Positions 35,551 to 45,212 are shown, numbered from the stretch's first letter. The stretch: 64,000 bases of DNA from CAVVUC01 sp963751395 (GCA_963751395.1 CAVVUC010000002.1:1860001-1924000); one strand, 5' to 3'. The notes: generated by a model not told the origin, from the sequence alone. Translations and numbers: made by a program.

Positions 35551-36182
35551 TTGGTGGTCATGGCATCGACATGATCGAAAAAATCGTCGAACAAAGCGGC
35601 ATAAATCACATCGCGCTCGGGATGATATTGAACGCCGAGACAAAACGGATAATCGCGGAGTCTTACCTGCTCGATGACATCGTCCGTCACGCACCACGCC
35701 TCGATTTCCAGTCCGTCGCCAGGCCGGTCGATGGCCTGGTGATGCGAGCTGTTCACCTTTTCGTAGCGGTGTCTGGCGCCCTCGGCGTATCGCATCGGCT
35801 GGATGTTCGCCGTCTTCTGTTCCGGCAGGGAGTGATTCGGAATGTCGAGATGCAGCGTGCCTCCCAGCGCGACGTTCAAGATCTGATGGCCTTTGCAAAT
35901 CGCCAGCACTGGCTTGCCGTGGTCGAGCGCGTGACGCAGCGCTGCGAATTCCCATGCATCCCGCACCGCATCCGGCTCCTTTATCAAGGCTGGATCGGAA
36001 ACTTTCTGCTTCAAGAACCCCGCTGAAACATCCGGCCCGCCCGTGAGCAGCAACCCGTCAATGTCCGAAAAGTCCACTGGAGCCCGGCGAGCGTTGAAAA
36101 TCGTCAAATCCCGTCGCCGGTCAAAAAAGATCTGGAAATAAGCCTCGTCGCACTCGCGAATCCAGCTCGCCACGTTTCGCAT
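35547..36182 (-). CDS. Class-I glutamine amidotransferase-like hydrolase (peptidase C26)
   Basis: A 211-residue protein related to gamma-glutamyl-gamma-aminobutyrate hydrolase (PuuD) and folate gamma-glutamyl hydrolase. The oxyanion loop GLLLTGGPDVS, nucleophile Cys in VLAICKGHQILNVALGG, and His-Pro-Glu in GVQYHPERD make up the catalytic site. Expected to hydrolyse gamma-glutamyl amide bonds. ATG 36182 gives MRNVASWIRECDEAYF; an upstream in-frame start at 36233 would add 17 residues. It overlaps the transglutaminase gene by four bases. Confidence 0.88.
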   Translation of the reverse strand: MRNVASWIRECDEAYFQIFFDRRRDLTIFNARRAPVDFSDIDGLLLTGGPDVSAGFLKQKVSDPALIKEPDAVRDAWEFAALRHALDHGKPVLAICKGHQILNVALGGTLHLDIPNHSLPEQKTANIQPMRYAEGARHRYEKVNSSHHQAIDRPGDGLEIEAWCVTDDVIEQVRLRDYPFCLGVQYHPERDVIYAALFDDFFDHVDAMTTK

Positions 36183-36279
36183 GGCGCAACATGTACCATG
36201 CCCCCCTTGCCGGCCATCAATACTTTTTCGCATAGATGCTTGCCAATTTCACACGAGGCGCATATCCAATTAGCACCGT

Positions 36280-36618
36280 ATGAAAAAAATCGAGGCGATC
36301 ATCAAGCCATTCAAGATGGAAGACGTTAAAGAAGCTCTTGCCGAAATCGGCATCGAGGGCATGACTGTCACCGAAGTCAAAGGCTTCGGGCGGCAGAAAG
36401 GCCATACGGAAATCTACCGCGGAAGCGAATACACCGTCGATTTCCTGCCCAAGGTGAAATTCGAGATCGTGCTTCCCGATGAGCGCGTGCAGAAAGCGGT
36501 CGATGTCATTGTCCAGTCGGCGAAGACAGGCAAGATCGGCGACGGCAAAGTCTTCGTGCTCCCGATCGAGGACGCCATCCGCATCCGCACCGACGAGCGC
36601 GGAGACCAGGCGATCTAG
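36280..36618 (+). CDS. glnB: Nitrogen regulatory protein P-II
   Basis: A 112-residue trimeric signalling protein of the GlnB/GlnK family. The T-loop with uridylylation site Tyr51 (YRGSEYTVDFLPK), the B-loop TGKIGDGKVFV and C-loop RTDERGDQAI are all conserved. It senses ATP/ADP and 2-oxoglutarate and controls glutamine synthetase, ammonium uptake or transcription. GlnB and GlnK cannot be told apart here; no amtB lies next to it. There is no clear Shine-Dalgarno sequence before the ATG. Confidence 0.95.
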   Translation: MKKIEAIIKPFKMEDVKEALAEIGIEGMTVTEVKGFGRQKGHTEIYRGSEYTVDFLPKVKFEIVLPDERVQKAVDVIVQSAKTGKIGDGKVFVLPIEDAIRIRTDERGDQAI

Positions 36619-36657
36619 TCTGCCGCTTCGGAAGCCTGCGCTTCCGGGACTCATTTC

Positions 36658-37512
36658 GTGAACGATTTCGTCGTTTCCATCCTTCTCGGCGTCATCGAGG
36701 GGTTGACCGAGTTCCTGCCGGTCAGTTCCACCGCTCACCTCCGTATCGCGGAGAAGCTGCTTCACATCGACCTCCGCGATGGCTTTTGGAAAATGTATTC
36801 CATCGTGATTCAGCTCGGGGCGATTCTTTCGGTCCTCGTCTATTTTCGTGCGCGAATCCTGAAATTGATCGGCACGTTTCCGCGTGGCGAGCGTGGTGAG
36901 AGCAACCTGCTCACACACCCGTTGAGCCTCACGCTGATTGCGTTCGTGGTCACAGCCGTGCCCGCGTTTGCGCTGTCGAAGCTCATCGGGAAAAATCTCG
37001 AAAGCATCCACGTCATGGCCGGCGCGCTTTTCGTCGGCGGCATCGTCATGTGGGTCGTCGATGCGCTCTGCCGGCAGCCACGCATCACACACATCGAAGA
37101 GATGAAAGTGCCGCAAGCCGTGTGGATTGGTGCGGTGCAAATTCTGTCGGCGGTCTTCCCTGGGACATCCCGATCAATGGCAACGATTGTCGCCGGGCAG
37201 CTTGCCGGCATGTCGCGCGCCTCCGCCCTTGAGTTCTCCTTTTTCCTTTCGATCCCGACGATGATCGTCGCCACCGGATACGAACTGCTGAAGAACGTGC
37301 TGCCTCATCATCACACGAAAGGAGGCGAAGTCGTCGCGCCCATCGTCATGGGCAGTCACCAATGGATCGTGCTCGCCATCGGCTTTGTGGTTTCGTTCAT
37401 CGTCGCGCTCGCCGTGATCGCGTGGTTCATGCACTGGGTTCGCCGGCACGGGTTTGTGCCCTTTGCGATCTATCGGATCGCGCTCGCGGCGGCGCTGTTC
37501 TTCTGGCTCTGA
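36658..37512 (+). CDS. uppP: Undecaprenyl-diphosphatase
   Basis: A 284-residue inner-membrane enzyme (BacA/UppP family, about eight helices) that dephosphorylates undecaprenyl diphosphate for cell-wall and polysaccharide synthesis and gives bacitracin tolerance. Both family motifs are present: GVIEGLTEFLPVSSTAHLRI near residues 12-31 and FPGTSRSMATI near 167-177. The start is GTG 36658. It follows the PII gene by 39 bases on the same strand. Confidence 0.95.
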   Translation: MNDFVVSILLGVIEGLTEFLPVSSTAHLRIAEKLLHIDLRDGFWKMYSIVIQLGAILSVLVYFRARILKLIGTFPRGERGESNLLTHPLSLTLIAFVVTAVPAFALSKLIGKNLESIHVMAGALFVGGIVMWVVDALCRQPRITHIEEMKVPQAVWIGAVQILSAVFPGTSRSMATIVAGQLAGMSRASALEFSFFLSIPTMIVATGYELLKNVLPHHHTKGGEVVAPIVMGSHQWIVLAIGFVVSFIVALAVIAWFMHWVRRHGFVPFAIYRIALAAALFFWL

Positions 37513-37537
37513 GCGGGCGGATTTAGGCGAAAACGCT

Positions 37538-39112
37538 TCACGCAGGTTTTGAATCCTGCATGAGCTTGAACTCGATGCTGTCCACCAGCGCGAGCCAGCT
37601 TGCCTCGATGATGTTGTCCGACACGCCCACCGTGCCCCAGTTGGCTTCGCCGTCGGTGGATTCGATCAAAACCCTCGTGCGCGCGGCGGTGCCGAGCTGG
37701 CCGCCGATGATGCGGACCTTGTAGTCTTCGAGCTTGATCCGGTCGATCTCGGGATAGAAAGGTCGGAGCGCTTTTCGCAGCGCGGCATCGAGCGCGTTCA
37801 CCGGCCCGTCCCCTTCGGCCACCGTGTATTCATCCACGCCTTTCACACGCAGTTTCACGGTGGCCTCGCAGGTGTTGCACGAGTGGTCGCCTGAGCGTCG
37901 GAACGTGGTGTGGTATTCGCGCAGATCGAAGGTCGGCTTGTGGTGGCCGAGAGTTTTCTGGATGAGCAAGGTGAAGGATGCATCCGCCGCTTCGAACTCG
38001 TAGCCTTCGCTTTCGAGGCGTTTGAGTTCGGTGAGCACGAGGGCAACTTCCGGCGCGCCTTTTTTCAAATCAAAGCCAAGCTCCTGCGCTTTCACCAGGA
38101 TGTTGCTCTGGCCGGACATGTCAGAAACGACCGTGACACGCTGGTTGCCAACCAACGCGGGATCGACGTGCTCGTAGCTGCTTGTGAATTTCTGCACGGC
38201 ATGAACGTGCTGTCCGCCTTTGTGCGTGAACGCAGCGGAGCCGACATAAGGCGCGCGGACGTTGTGCGGCACGTTCGCCAGTTCGTCCACGAACAGCGAC
38301 AGCTCGCGCAACCGCGTGAGATCGGGCACGACCGGCATGTCCATCTTCAACTGCAAATTCGCCGCGATCGTGACGAGGTCGCAGTTGCCGACACGTTCGC
38401 CGTAGCCATTGATCGTCCCCTGCACCTGCACGGCGCCCGCGCGCACCGCTGCGAGCGCGTTCGCCACGCCGAGGCCGGAGTCGTTGTGCGTGTGAATGCC
38501 AACCGGCACGCCGAGCGCGGCAATGACCTCGCGAGTGGTGTCGCCAACAAACTCGGGCAGCGAGCCGCCGTTCGTGTCGCACAGCACGATCAAATCCGCG
38601 CCCGCATCCCGCGCCGCCGCAAGCGTCTTCATCGCGTAGTCGCGATCTTCCCGCATCGCGTCGAAAAAATGCTCCGCATCGTAAACCACCTCGCGCCCGT
38701 TCCTTTTCAAAAAGGCAACGGTGTCCGCAATCATCGCCAGGTTTTCCTCGAGCGAAACCTGGAATACCCCCGTGACATGGAGCGGTGAGGTTTTCCCGAC
38801 GATGCATACGACCGGCGTTCCCGCATCGAGCAATCCCTGCACCTGCGGGTCCTCCTCGACCTTCAGCTTCCCGCGCCGCGTGGCACCGAACGCGGAGATC
38901 CTGGCGTTCGTCCACTTGCGCTTTTTCGCTTCGAGAAAAAACTCCGCGTCCTTTGGATTCGAGCCGGGGAAACCGCCCTCGATGTAATGCACGCCAAACG
39001 CATCGAGCTTCTCGGCGACGCGAATCTTGTCCATGACACTGAAGGAGATTCCCGTCCCCTGCGTGCCATCGCGCAAGGTGGTGTCATAGAGTGTGACCCG
39101 CGGTGTTTTCAT
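37538..39112 (-). CDS. cimA: (R)-citramalate synthase
   Basis: A 524-residue enzyme of the isopropylmalate/homocitrate synthase family. The TIM barrel opens with LYDTTLRDGTQG and has GIHTHNDSGLGVANAL and INGYGERVGNCDL; a LeuA-type regulatory domain makes up the last 120 residues (RVLIESTDGEANWGTVGVSDN region). The DGTQGTGISFS variant and total length fit CimA rather than LeuA. Condenses pyruvate and acetyl-CoA to citramalate, the threonine-independent entry into isoleucine synthesis, and would feed acetolactate synthase (24357-26179). Confidence 0.92.
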   Translation of the reverse strand: MKTPRVTLYDTTLRDGTQGTGISFSVMDKIRVAEKLDAFGVHYIEGGFPGSNPKDAEFFLEAKKRKWTNARISAFGATRRGKLKVEEDPQVQGLLDAGTPVVCIVGKTSPLHVTGVFQVSLEENLAMIADTVAFLKRNGREVVYDAEHFFDAMREDRDYAMKTLAAARDAGADLIVLCDTNGGSLPEFVGDTTREVIAALGVPVGIHTHNDSGLGVANALAAVRAGAVQVQGTINGYGERVGNCDLVTIAANLQLKMDMPVVPDLTRLRELSLFVDELANVPHNVRAPYVGSAAFTHKGGQHVHAVQKFTSSYEHVDPALVGNQRVTVVSDMSGQSNILVKAQELGFDLKKGAPEVALVLTELKRLESEGYEFEAADASFTLLIQKTLGHHKPTFDLREYHTTFRRSGDHSCNTCEATVKLRVKGVDEYTVAEGDGPVNALDAALRKALRPFYPEIDRIKLEDYKVRIIGGQLGTAARTRVLIESTDGEANWGTVGVSDNIIEASWLALVDSIEFKLMQDSKPA

Positions 39113-39184
39113 AAAAGGGAAGGTCTTAGTAATTCAGCGCGCCGGCGTTTGCAAGCCGCGACGCCGCTGGGTTTGAAGCGTTGC

Positions 39185-42100
39185 TCAAATCCCCTCGCCT
39201 GTCCGGTCAGGAATCGTGAGGTAAAACGTCGCGCCTTTTCCTTTTTCCGACTCGACCCAGATGCGACCACCGTGGCGCTCGACGATTTTCTTGCAAACCG
39301 AAAGGCCGATGCCCGTGCCCTCGTACTCGTCGCGCGTGTGCAGCCGCTGGAAGATGACAAAGATGCGCTCGGCAAATTCCGGATCGATCCCGATGCCGTT
39401 GTCGCGAATGGAGAAAAGCCAGGCGTCGTCCTGGCGCTCCGCGGAGATGTGAATCGCAGGCGGCTCTTTGCTCCGGAACTTGATCGCATTCGCGATCAGG
39501 TTCTGAAACAACTGCGTCAACTGCACGGCGTCTCCCGAGACGTTCGGCAGCTCGTCCATGGTGATCGATGCGTGCGATTCTTCAACCGCCACTTTAAGAT
39601 TCTGCCGCGCTTGCGCGACGACCGCCGAGCTGTCCACGGGCTCGAACGGCCTGCCCCGCGTGCCGACCCGCGAATACTCCAGCAGGTCGTTGATGAAGCG
39701 CTGCATTCGTTTGGCCCCATCGACCGCGTAGGCGATGAACTCTTTTGCGTCCTGGTCGAGCTTGTCGCTGTAGCGCTTTTCGAGAAGCTGCGTGTAGCTC
39801 GCAACCATTCTCAGCGGCTCCTGCAAATCGTGCGACGCGACGTAGGCAAACTGTTCGAGTTCCGTATTCGAGCGCTGCAATTCCGCGGCGGTTACTTCGA
39901 GGGCCTTCTGCGCCTCGATCCGCTCGGTGATGTCCTCGGAAATGCCCAGCAGGTATTCCGGCCGGCCTGCCTTGTCCATGAGGGGTATCTTCTTGGTGTG
40001 CAGAATCCGGATGCCGGCGCTTGTGGCGATCTCTTCCGCCGGAATATCCATCAGCTTCCCGCCCTCAAGCACTGCGCGGTCTTTTGCCGTGAAAAAATCG
40101 GCCTCGTCCTTTGGGAAAAAATCGTAGTCGTTCTTCCCGATCAGGCTCTCCCTCGCATAGCCGAGCAACTCTTCGCCTGCCTTGTTGAAACGGACGAAGC
40201 GGAGAGCCTTCGCGTCCTTTACAAAAATCATGTTCGGGATGTTCTCGACGATTGAATCCAGGAAGTTGCGCACTTCGCGGAGACGCTCTGCGGCGCGGCG
40301 CTGCTCGGTGAGATCGACAATCATGCTACGGCTTCTCACGAACCTGCCGTCGGCGTCCTGCAAGGCCGAGGCGTTCAGGAGGACATGCAGAGTGCTCCCA
40401 TCCCCCCGCACGATCTCATATTCAAGATCGTGGATCTCGCCCACTTCTTTGAAAGTGGGAAACACATCTTCGAAGCGTTGCACCGACTCCGGAGAGAGGA
40501 ACTCCGTAAATTTTTTGCCGATGACCTCTTCGCGTGTGCGGCCAAGCAATGCGAGCTCCGTGTCGTTGACCTGAACGAACACGCCGTTGCCGTCGAGCGA
40601 GTGATACCCGCACGGCGCGTTGTTGTAGAGGTCGGCGATTTCGTCCGCGTATCTCCTGAGCGACTGATTCACTGTCGCGAGTTCGGCCGTACGCTGCTCG
40701 ACACGCTTCTCCAGTTCATCTTTTGCCCGCCGCAACTCATCCTCTGCCTCCTTGCGCGCCGCGATGTCGCGCACATGGAAGAGCAGTTTCTGAGTTCCCT
40801 CGTGCTCGATCCGGCTTGCCCGGATTTCGACGGGCACGCAGCTTCCATCGCTTCGCAGGCTGATGCTTTCGAGAGCGACCAAACCGCCCTCCACCCATTC
40901 GGGGAAACGTTTCCTGACCTCTTCCCGATGCGTTTCCGGCACCAGATCGGCGACGTTTTTACCAATCAACTCGCCTCTCTTCATCCCATGCAGGCGGCAG
41001 GCCGCCGGGTTTGCGTCGATCACGTCGCCTTGCAGACTCTCGACGAAAATCGCGTCCGGCGAAAACTCAAACAGATCGTGAAATCTCTTCTCGCTGTCCC
41101 TCAGCGCCAGCTCGGCCTGTTGCTTTTGCGCGACCCTTTGTTCGAGCGAGTCCGCCATTTCATCGAACGCCGTCGCGAGCTGCCCGATCTCACCGGTGCC
41201 GTGATCAACGCCTGTGCGAACGCTCAGGTTTCCGGCACTGAGCTGCTCGGTGGTCCTCACCAGAGCGTTCACCCGATGCAGCACAATCACGTTGCTGAGA
41301 AACCATGACGCGACCAGGGCGAGCACGAACACCGCGCTGAGGAAGATCAGATTGCGAGTGAGTGCTTCGTCGGCCTTTGCGAACGCCGTTTTTATTGGAA
41401 TACCGATGCTGACATAGGCGCCCGCCTTGTTTTCCCCCGCTTTCAATGGCTTGAAAGCCTCCAGTCTCTTCTCGCCATCCAACGAATCCAGCACCTCGCT
41501 GCCCTCCTTGCCGCCACTGGCCAGAATGGCCTTTGCAATCGGCGAGTCCGTAATTGATTTGCCAGCCCATTTTTCCGGCTTGGGATGCCGCGCGAGAATG
41601 TAGCCTTTGGGATCGATGACGAGCAGAGACGTGCCATCCCGTAGTTTTGCCGAATCGAACATTCGATTCATCCATGCGAGATCGAGTGCGGCAAATACCA
41701 CGCCTCGGAACCGGTTCGCGGAGTCGATGAGTGGATAGGCAAAGTTTAGCGTCGGCTTGTTGGTGATCCGCCCGATTTGGAAATCTCCCACGGCGAAATC
41801 GCGCTTCTCCTTCGCTCTCTTGAACCAGGCGCGATCTCCGAGCGGGACGGGTGTGTCGATAGGTATCGCACTGCAAGTCGCAAGGCCGTCCGCGTCCGTG
41901 ACCCCGATGTTCGCGTAAACCGGATATTCCTGAATCAAAGCGGCGAGCACCTGGCCGCAACCTTCCGGGTCGTCGCCCCAGACTTGGGGAAGGTACGATA
42001 CGGCGAGCAACAGTTGGTGCGCGGCCTCGCCATAACTCTCCTGCGTCGCGGACATCAGACGCGCGACATGCATCGCCTCCTCGCGCGCCTGTTCGCCGGC

Positions 42101-42253
42101 CGCTTTGCGCTGATCAAAATCGCTGTAGAGGATGAACCCCAGTGCAGGGATCATCGCGACGACGACCAGCAGCATCAAACGAACACGCAAGCTCGAAAAT
42201 GCGGCCTTCACACCTTTGATGGGAATATGTTCCGCGGTTTGATTCGTGGTCAA
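39185..42253 (-). CDS. Membrane sensor histidine kinase (Cache-HAMP-PAS3-HisKA-HATPase)
   Basis: About 1022 residues: transmembrane helix 24-43, Cache-type periplasmic sensor to about 300 (YPVYANIGVTD..DFQIGRITNK), second helix near 312-333, HAMP to 390, three PAS/PAC units (about 397-520, 570-690, 695-785), HisKA with His808 (AYVASHDLQEPLRMV) and HATPase with NLIANAIKF, DNGIGID and EGTGIGLSVC. The start is uncertain: TTG 42253 is the furthest; GTG 42211 also fits. The sensor is paralogous to that of the kinase at 13485. No receiver gene adjoins; the orphan receivers at 16139 and 59594 are candidates. Confidence 0.92.
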   Translation of the reverse strand: MTTNQTAEHIPIKGVKAAFSSLRVRLMLLVVVAMIPALGFILYSDFDQRKAAGEQAREEAMHVARLMSATQESYGEAAHQLLLAVSYLPQVWGDDPEGCGQVLAALIQEYPVYANIGVTDADGLATCSAIPIDTPVPLGDRAWFKRAKEKRDFAVGDFQIGRITNKPTLNFAYPLIDSANRFRGVVFAALDLAWMNRMFDSAKLRDGTSLLVIDPKGYILARHPKPEKWAGKSITDSPIAKAILASGGKEGSEVLDSLDGEKRLEAFKPLKAGENKAGAYVSIGIPIKTAFAKADEALTRNLIFLSAVFVLALVASWFLSNVIVLHRVNALVRTTEQLSAGNLSVRTGVDHGTGEIGQLATAFDEMADSLEQRVAQKQQAELALRDSEKRFHDLFEFSPDAIFVESLQGDVIDANPAACRLHGMKRGELIGKNVADLVPETHREEVRKRFPEWVEGGLVALESISLRSDGSCVPVEIRASRIEHEGTQKLLFHVRDIAARKEAEDELRRAKDELEKRVEQRTAELATVNQSLRRYADEIADLYNNAPCGYHSLDGNGVFVQVNDTELALLGRTREEVIGKKFTEFLSPESVQRFEDVFPTFKEVGEIHDLEYEIVRGDGSTLHVLLNASALQDADGRFVRSRSMIVDLTEQRRAAERLREVRNFLDSIVENIPNMIFVKDAKALRFVRFNKAGEELLGYARESLIGKNDYDFFPKDEADFFTAKDRAVLEGGKLMDIPAEEIATSAGIRILHTKKIPLMDKAGRPEYLLGISEDITERIEAQKALEVTAAELQRSNTELEQFAYVASHDLQEPLRMVASYTQLLEKRYSDKLDQDAKEFIAYAVDGAKRMQRFINDLLEYSRVGTRGRPFEPVDSSAVVAQARQNLKVAVEESHASITMDELPNVSGDAVQLTQLFQNLIANAIKFRSKEPPAIHISAERQDDAWLFSIRDNGIGIDPEFAERIFVIFQRLHTRDEYEGTGIGLSVCKKIVERHGGRIWVESEKGKGATFYLTIPDRTGEGI

Positions 42254-42303
42254 AGGAAATGAAGGGCGCGTCAGCCGCCTCCGTCCGGCAGCGGCGGCTT
42301 TGC

Positions 42304-42849
42304 CTATTTAGCCGAAAGGGCGGATTCGATGGCGGCGATCACCTCTGGAGAGTCAGGTGCCGCCTTTGACTCGAATCGCTTCAGGATCGTCCCGTCGCGA
42401 CCGATGAGGAACTTGTTGAAGTTCCATTTTATGTCGCCCGGAAAAGCCGATCCAGGACCGGCGAGCGCCACATAGAGCGGGTGGCGCGCCGGCCCGTTCA
42501 CGTCGATCTTGTCGAACAACGGGAAAGTGACTCCAAACTTGCTGGAGCAGAATTCCTTGATCTCCTCATTGGTGCCCGGCTCCTGATTCCTGAACTGGTT
42601 GCACGGGAAGCCGAGCACGACAAAACCCTGGCCCTTGTATTTCTCGTATGTAGCTTCGAGCGCCTTGTATTGCGAAGTGAATCCGCACTTCGAGGCCACG
42701 TTGACGAGGAGAAGCACTTTGCCCTTGTAGGCGCCCAACGAAGTCTCCTTCCCGTCGATGGTCTTGAGCGGGATGTCGTAAATGGACTGCGCCAGGACTG
42801 ACGAGGCCGCCGCGAGCAGCGCGAATGCGAAGAGCGTGAAGGATTTCAT
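42304..42849 (-). CDS. Exported glutathione peroxidase-like protein
   Basis: A 181-residue thioredoxin-fold peroxidase with a signal peptide (residues 1-20, VLA-QS). The active site uses cysteine rather than selenocysteine (NVASKCGFT, Cys55), with the usual GFPCNQF and WNFNKFLIGRDG segments carrying Gln and Trp of the catalytic tetrad. Reduces peroxides in the periplasm, probably with thioredoxin-like donors. ATG 42849 was chosen over a longer frame because it gives a proper signal peptide. Confidence 0.93.
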   Translation of the reverse strand: MKSFTLFAFALLAAASSVLAQSIYDIPLKTIDGKETSLGAYKGKVLLLVNVASKCGFTSQYKALEATYEKYKGQGFVVLGFPCNQFRNQEPGTNEEIKEFCSSKFGVTFPLFDKIDVNGPARHPLYVALAGPGSAFPGDIKWNFNKFLIGRDGTILKRFESKAAPDSPEVIAAIESALSAK

Positions 42850-42893
42850 GGAACGAACTAGAGCACGCGCGGAAGAATTGTCCAAGCGGATGG

Positions 42894-43541
42894 CTACTGC
42901 CCCCGCGCTTTTTTCACCGCCTCGACGAACGCCGCCGCGGAAGCCGTGAGTTTCTTCCAATCCTTGTTCTTCAATATGTCCTTGCTCACGAGACTCGATC
43001 CAGCCGCAAGCGCGACGCAACCGGCCTTGATGAAACTCTCGGCCGTCTCGACCGTCACGCCGCCGGTCGGGATCACTTGCAGCATCGGCATCGGCGCGAG
43101 AATGTTCTTGATGTATGTCGGCCCGAGCTGGTCGGCAGGGAAAATCTTGATGAAATCAGCGCCCGCTTCGTGCGCCGTCATCGCCTCGGTTGGGGTGTAG
43201 GCTCCGCTCGCAATCGGCTTCGCATAGCGGTTGCAGACCCGGATCACATCGGGCCGCGTGATCGGCGTCACCACGAATTCCGCGCCCGCAAGGATCGCCG
43301 CGCGGCACGTCTCTGTGTCGAGCACGCTGCCGACGCCGATGAGCACCTGGTCGCCGAATTTCTTTCGCACGTCGCTGATGACCTGTAGCGCGTTCGGCGT
43401 GGTCATGGTGACTTCCATGCCGGTCACGCCGCCCTCCAGAAGTGCGGCGGAGGCGTCGATGAGTTGTTCCGATGAATCGGCGCGGATGATCGCGACGATG
43501 CCGGGGTTCAGGATGCGTTCGATGATTTGGGACTTCTTCAT
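42894..43541 (-). CDS. eda: KDPG/KHG aldolase
   Basis: A 215-residue class I aldolase that splits 2-keto-3-deoxy-6-phosphogluconate (or 4-hydroxy-2-oxoglutarate) to pyruvate plus an aldehyde. Catalytic Glu43 (GMEVTMTTP) and Schiff-base Lys132 (ADFIKIFPA) are in place, with GVGSVLD and IPTGGV phosphate-binding stretches. Links sugar-acid breakdown to central metabolism. Neighbours on the same strand are the peroxidase and a toxin gene, so no pathway operon is evident. Confidence 0.93.
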   Translation of the reverse strand: MKKSQIIERILNPGIVAIIRADSSEQLIDASAALLEGGVTGMEVTMTTPNALQVISDVRKKFGDQVLIGVGSVLDTETCRAAILAGAEFVVTPITRPDVIRVCNRYAKPIASGAYTPTEAMTAHEAGADFIKIFPADQLGPTYIKNILAPMPMLQVIPTGGVTVETAESFIKAGCVALAAGSSLVSKDILKNKDWKKLTASAAAFVEAVKKARGQ

Positions 43542-43547
43542 GATGAG

Positions 43548-43982
43548 TTACTTTAGCGGCACCAGTTCGACAAAATCAGCAAAAACCGTTTTCAATTGTT
43601 GATCGAATGTGGCGAGCAAACCGCCATGTCGTTTTGCGATCGCGACCAGATAGGCGTCCGTCACGAGCGCGTGTGCATGCACTTTTTGAAACAACGAATC
43701 GCATTCTCTTGCAGTCGCGAAGCGCGAAGGCTCGTCCCAAAAATGGTGTCCTGGCAGACGTACGATCTCTTGCAAAAGCGCGCGGGCTTCGCCGGGATCT
43801 GCCGGTGGAGTCGTGAAACGTGGATGCGAAGAAATGCGTATGAATGAAAGTTGTGTAATTCCGCAGGTGGCCCAGCCATTTGAGCGGTGGGATCGAAACC
43901 ACTCGTGCGCAACTCCGTGGTGAAGATGATCTTCCCAGCCGAGCGCAAGCAACAGATTATCGTCGAGAAGGCAGCCCTTCAT
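43548..43982 (-). CDS. VapC-type PIN-domain toxin
   Basis: A 144-residue PIN-domain protein: first acidic cluster in LLDDNLLLALGW, middle acidic residue in EARALLQEIV, and ALVTDAYLVAIAKRHGGLLATFD with the later Asp residues, a VapC-like pattern. Likely a ribonuclease toxin. The first Asp motif reads DDN instead of the usual DTN, but the metal-binding Asp is kept. It overlaps the antitoxin gene by 26 bases. Confidence 0.87.
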   Translation of the reverse strand: MKGCLLDDNLLLALGWEDHLHHGVAHEWFRSHRSNGWATCGITQLSFIRISSHPRFTTPPADPGEARALLQEIVRLPGHHFWDEPSRFATARECDSLFQKVHAHALVTDAYLVAIAKRHGGLLATFDQQLKTVFADFVELVPLK

Positions 43983-44205
43983 CGTCGATCAATTCCTTCA
44001 CGATGGCGGGATGAATCGGACGCGCTCCCGGTCGCGCTTTGAACGTCGGAAAGTCTCCCGTCTTCTTGCGCACGGTTCGTGACCGCGCCGCCATGCCGGC
44101 TTTCGCAAATTCCGAAACGATCTGCCCGATGCTTCGGCCTGTCTGTGCCGCGATCGAACGAGCGCCTTCCATGACCGCATTGTCCAGATCCAGCGTGGTT
44201 CTCAT
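43957..44205 (-). CDS. VapB-like antitoxin
   Basis: An 82-residue protein with a ribbon-helix-helix start (MRTTLDLDNAVMEGARSIA) of the type that binds DNA and represses its own operon, followed by a toxin-binding tail (FKARPGARPIHPAIVKEL). It precedes and overlaps the PIN toxin gene in the standard antitoxin-first order. Confidence 0.82.
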   Translation of the reverse strand: MRTTLDLDNAVMEGARSIAAQTGRSIGQIVSEFAKAGMAARSRTVRKKTGDFPTFKARPGARPIHPAIVKELIDDEGLPSRR

Positions 44206-44251
44206 GGCGCAAGGATACGCTTCGATGCCGTGATGTCAACGCATCACCGCA

Positions 44252-45211
44252 TCACGGCTTCAAGAAATCCACCCGTGCGCTGAGTTCAGGCGTGAGGTAG
44301 CGGTCGGGATTTTTGATCTGCACCTTGAGCTGGAGCGTGCCTTTCTGGCGGTTCGCTTCCGGTGCCATCTCGGAGACGAATCCTTCGTAGAACTTGTCGG
44401 GATACGCCTCCGGGCTGACGCGGCATTTCTGGTCGGGGTAGATTTTCGACAGGTCCGTTTCGTTGACGTCGATCTCCACTTGCAGGTCGTTCGGATCGGC
44501 GACGGCAAAGATCGCCGTGCTCGGGCCGCGCGTACCGCCGAAGCTTTGCGGCATCACGAGTTCGCCGGGATCGACGAGCTTCTCCAACACCACGCCGTCG
44601 ATCGGCGAACGGATCACCGTCCAGTCGAGCTGTGTTTTCGCGTAATCGTAAGCGCCCTGCATCTCGTCGATCGCGGCTTGCGCTGCGGCGACTTCGATGC
44701 GCGCGTCGTCCTCGATCTTTTGCGACTCGACGTTCGTCAGGCGCAGCTTTTTCGCGCGCTCGTAATCGAGCCGGGCCTTTTCCAGTCTGGTTTTCACGGT
44801 CGCCAGTCGTCCCTGCGCCTGGAGTAAAAGCGCGCGTTGCTCCGCGTCATCGAGCGTGGCGACGACTTGATCCTTCGCGACATGATCGCCCTTTTTCACC
44901 CCGATCCATTTCACCGTGCCCTCGAAGCGCGGGCTGATTTCGATGCGCGCGCGGTTGACGATATAGCCGCTGACCGTCAGCACGTAGTCGCCGGAGGCAG
45001 CCGCAACCTGCGGCGTCGGGCTTGGCGCTGGCGATGTGCCGACTCCCATTTTGTCCACGATGCGGCGGTCGTCGCCTTTCTTTGGCCACGCGAAGTAAAC
45101 GCCGAGGGAAGTGACGAGAATCACGACAAACAGAATCATCCAAAACGGCCCCTGCGGGCGCTGCCGCTGCGAGCGGTCGATCTGAATTTCGCGCAGTTTT
45201 TCCGTGTTCAT
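44252..45211 (-). CDS. HlyD/MacA-type periplasmic adaptor protein
   Basis: A 319-residue membrane-fusion protein: N-terminal transmembrane helix (about 24-42), a lipoyl half (VSGYIVNRARIEISPRFEGTV), a helical hairpin (about 125-190, coiled coil), the second lipoyl half (DWTVIRSPIDGVVLEKLVDPGE) and a beta-barrel end. It links an inner-membrane transporter to an outer-membrane channel. The FtsX-like permease gene directly upstream ends one base before this start, so they form one system; an ATPase gene is missing from the immediate neighbourhood. Confidence 0.88.
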   Translation of the reverse strand: MNTEKLREIQIDRSQRQRPQGPFWMILFVVILVTSLGVYFAWPKKGDDRRIVDKMGVGTSPAPSPTPQVAAASGDYVLTVSGYIVNRARIEISPRFEGTVKWIGVKKGDHVAKDQVVATLDDAEQRALLLQAQGRLATVKTRLEKARLDYERAKKLRLTNVESQKIEDDARIEVAAAQAAIDEMQGAYDYAKTQLDWTVIRSPIDGVVLEKLVDPGELVMPQSFGGTRGPSTAIFAVADPNDLQVEIDVNETDLSKIYPDQKCRVSPEAYPDKFYEGFVSEMAPEANRQKGTLQLKVQIKNPDRYLTPELSARVDFLKP

Positions 45212-45212
45212 A

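Noticed and set aside
36183..36279. Sigma-54 promoter before the PII gene
   Set aside because: The best TTGC match lacks the GG of the -24 element at the right spacing.
37520..37532. TTTAGGCGAA near 37521 as another cassette palindrome
   Set aside because: There is no matching complementary arm nearby; chance occurrence.
42680..42690. Selenocysteine in glutathione peroxidase
   Set aside because: The active-site codon is an ordinary Cys codon (NVASKCGFT).
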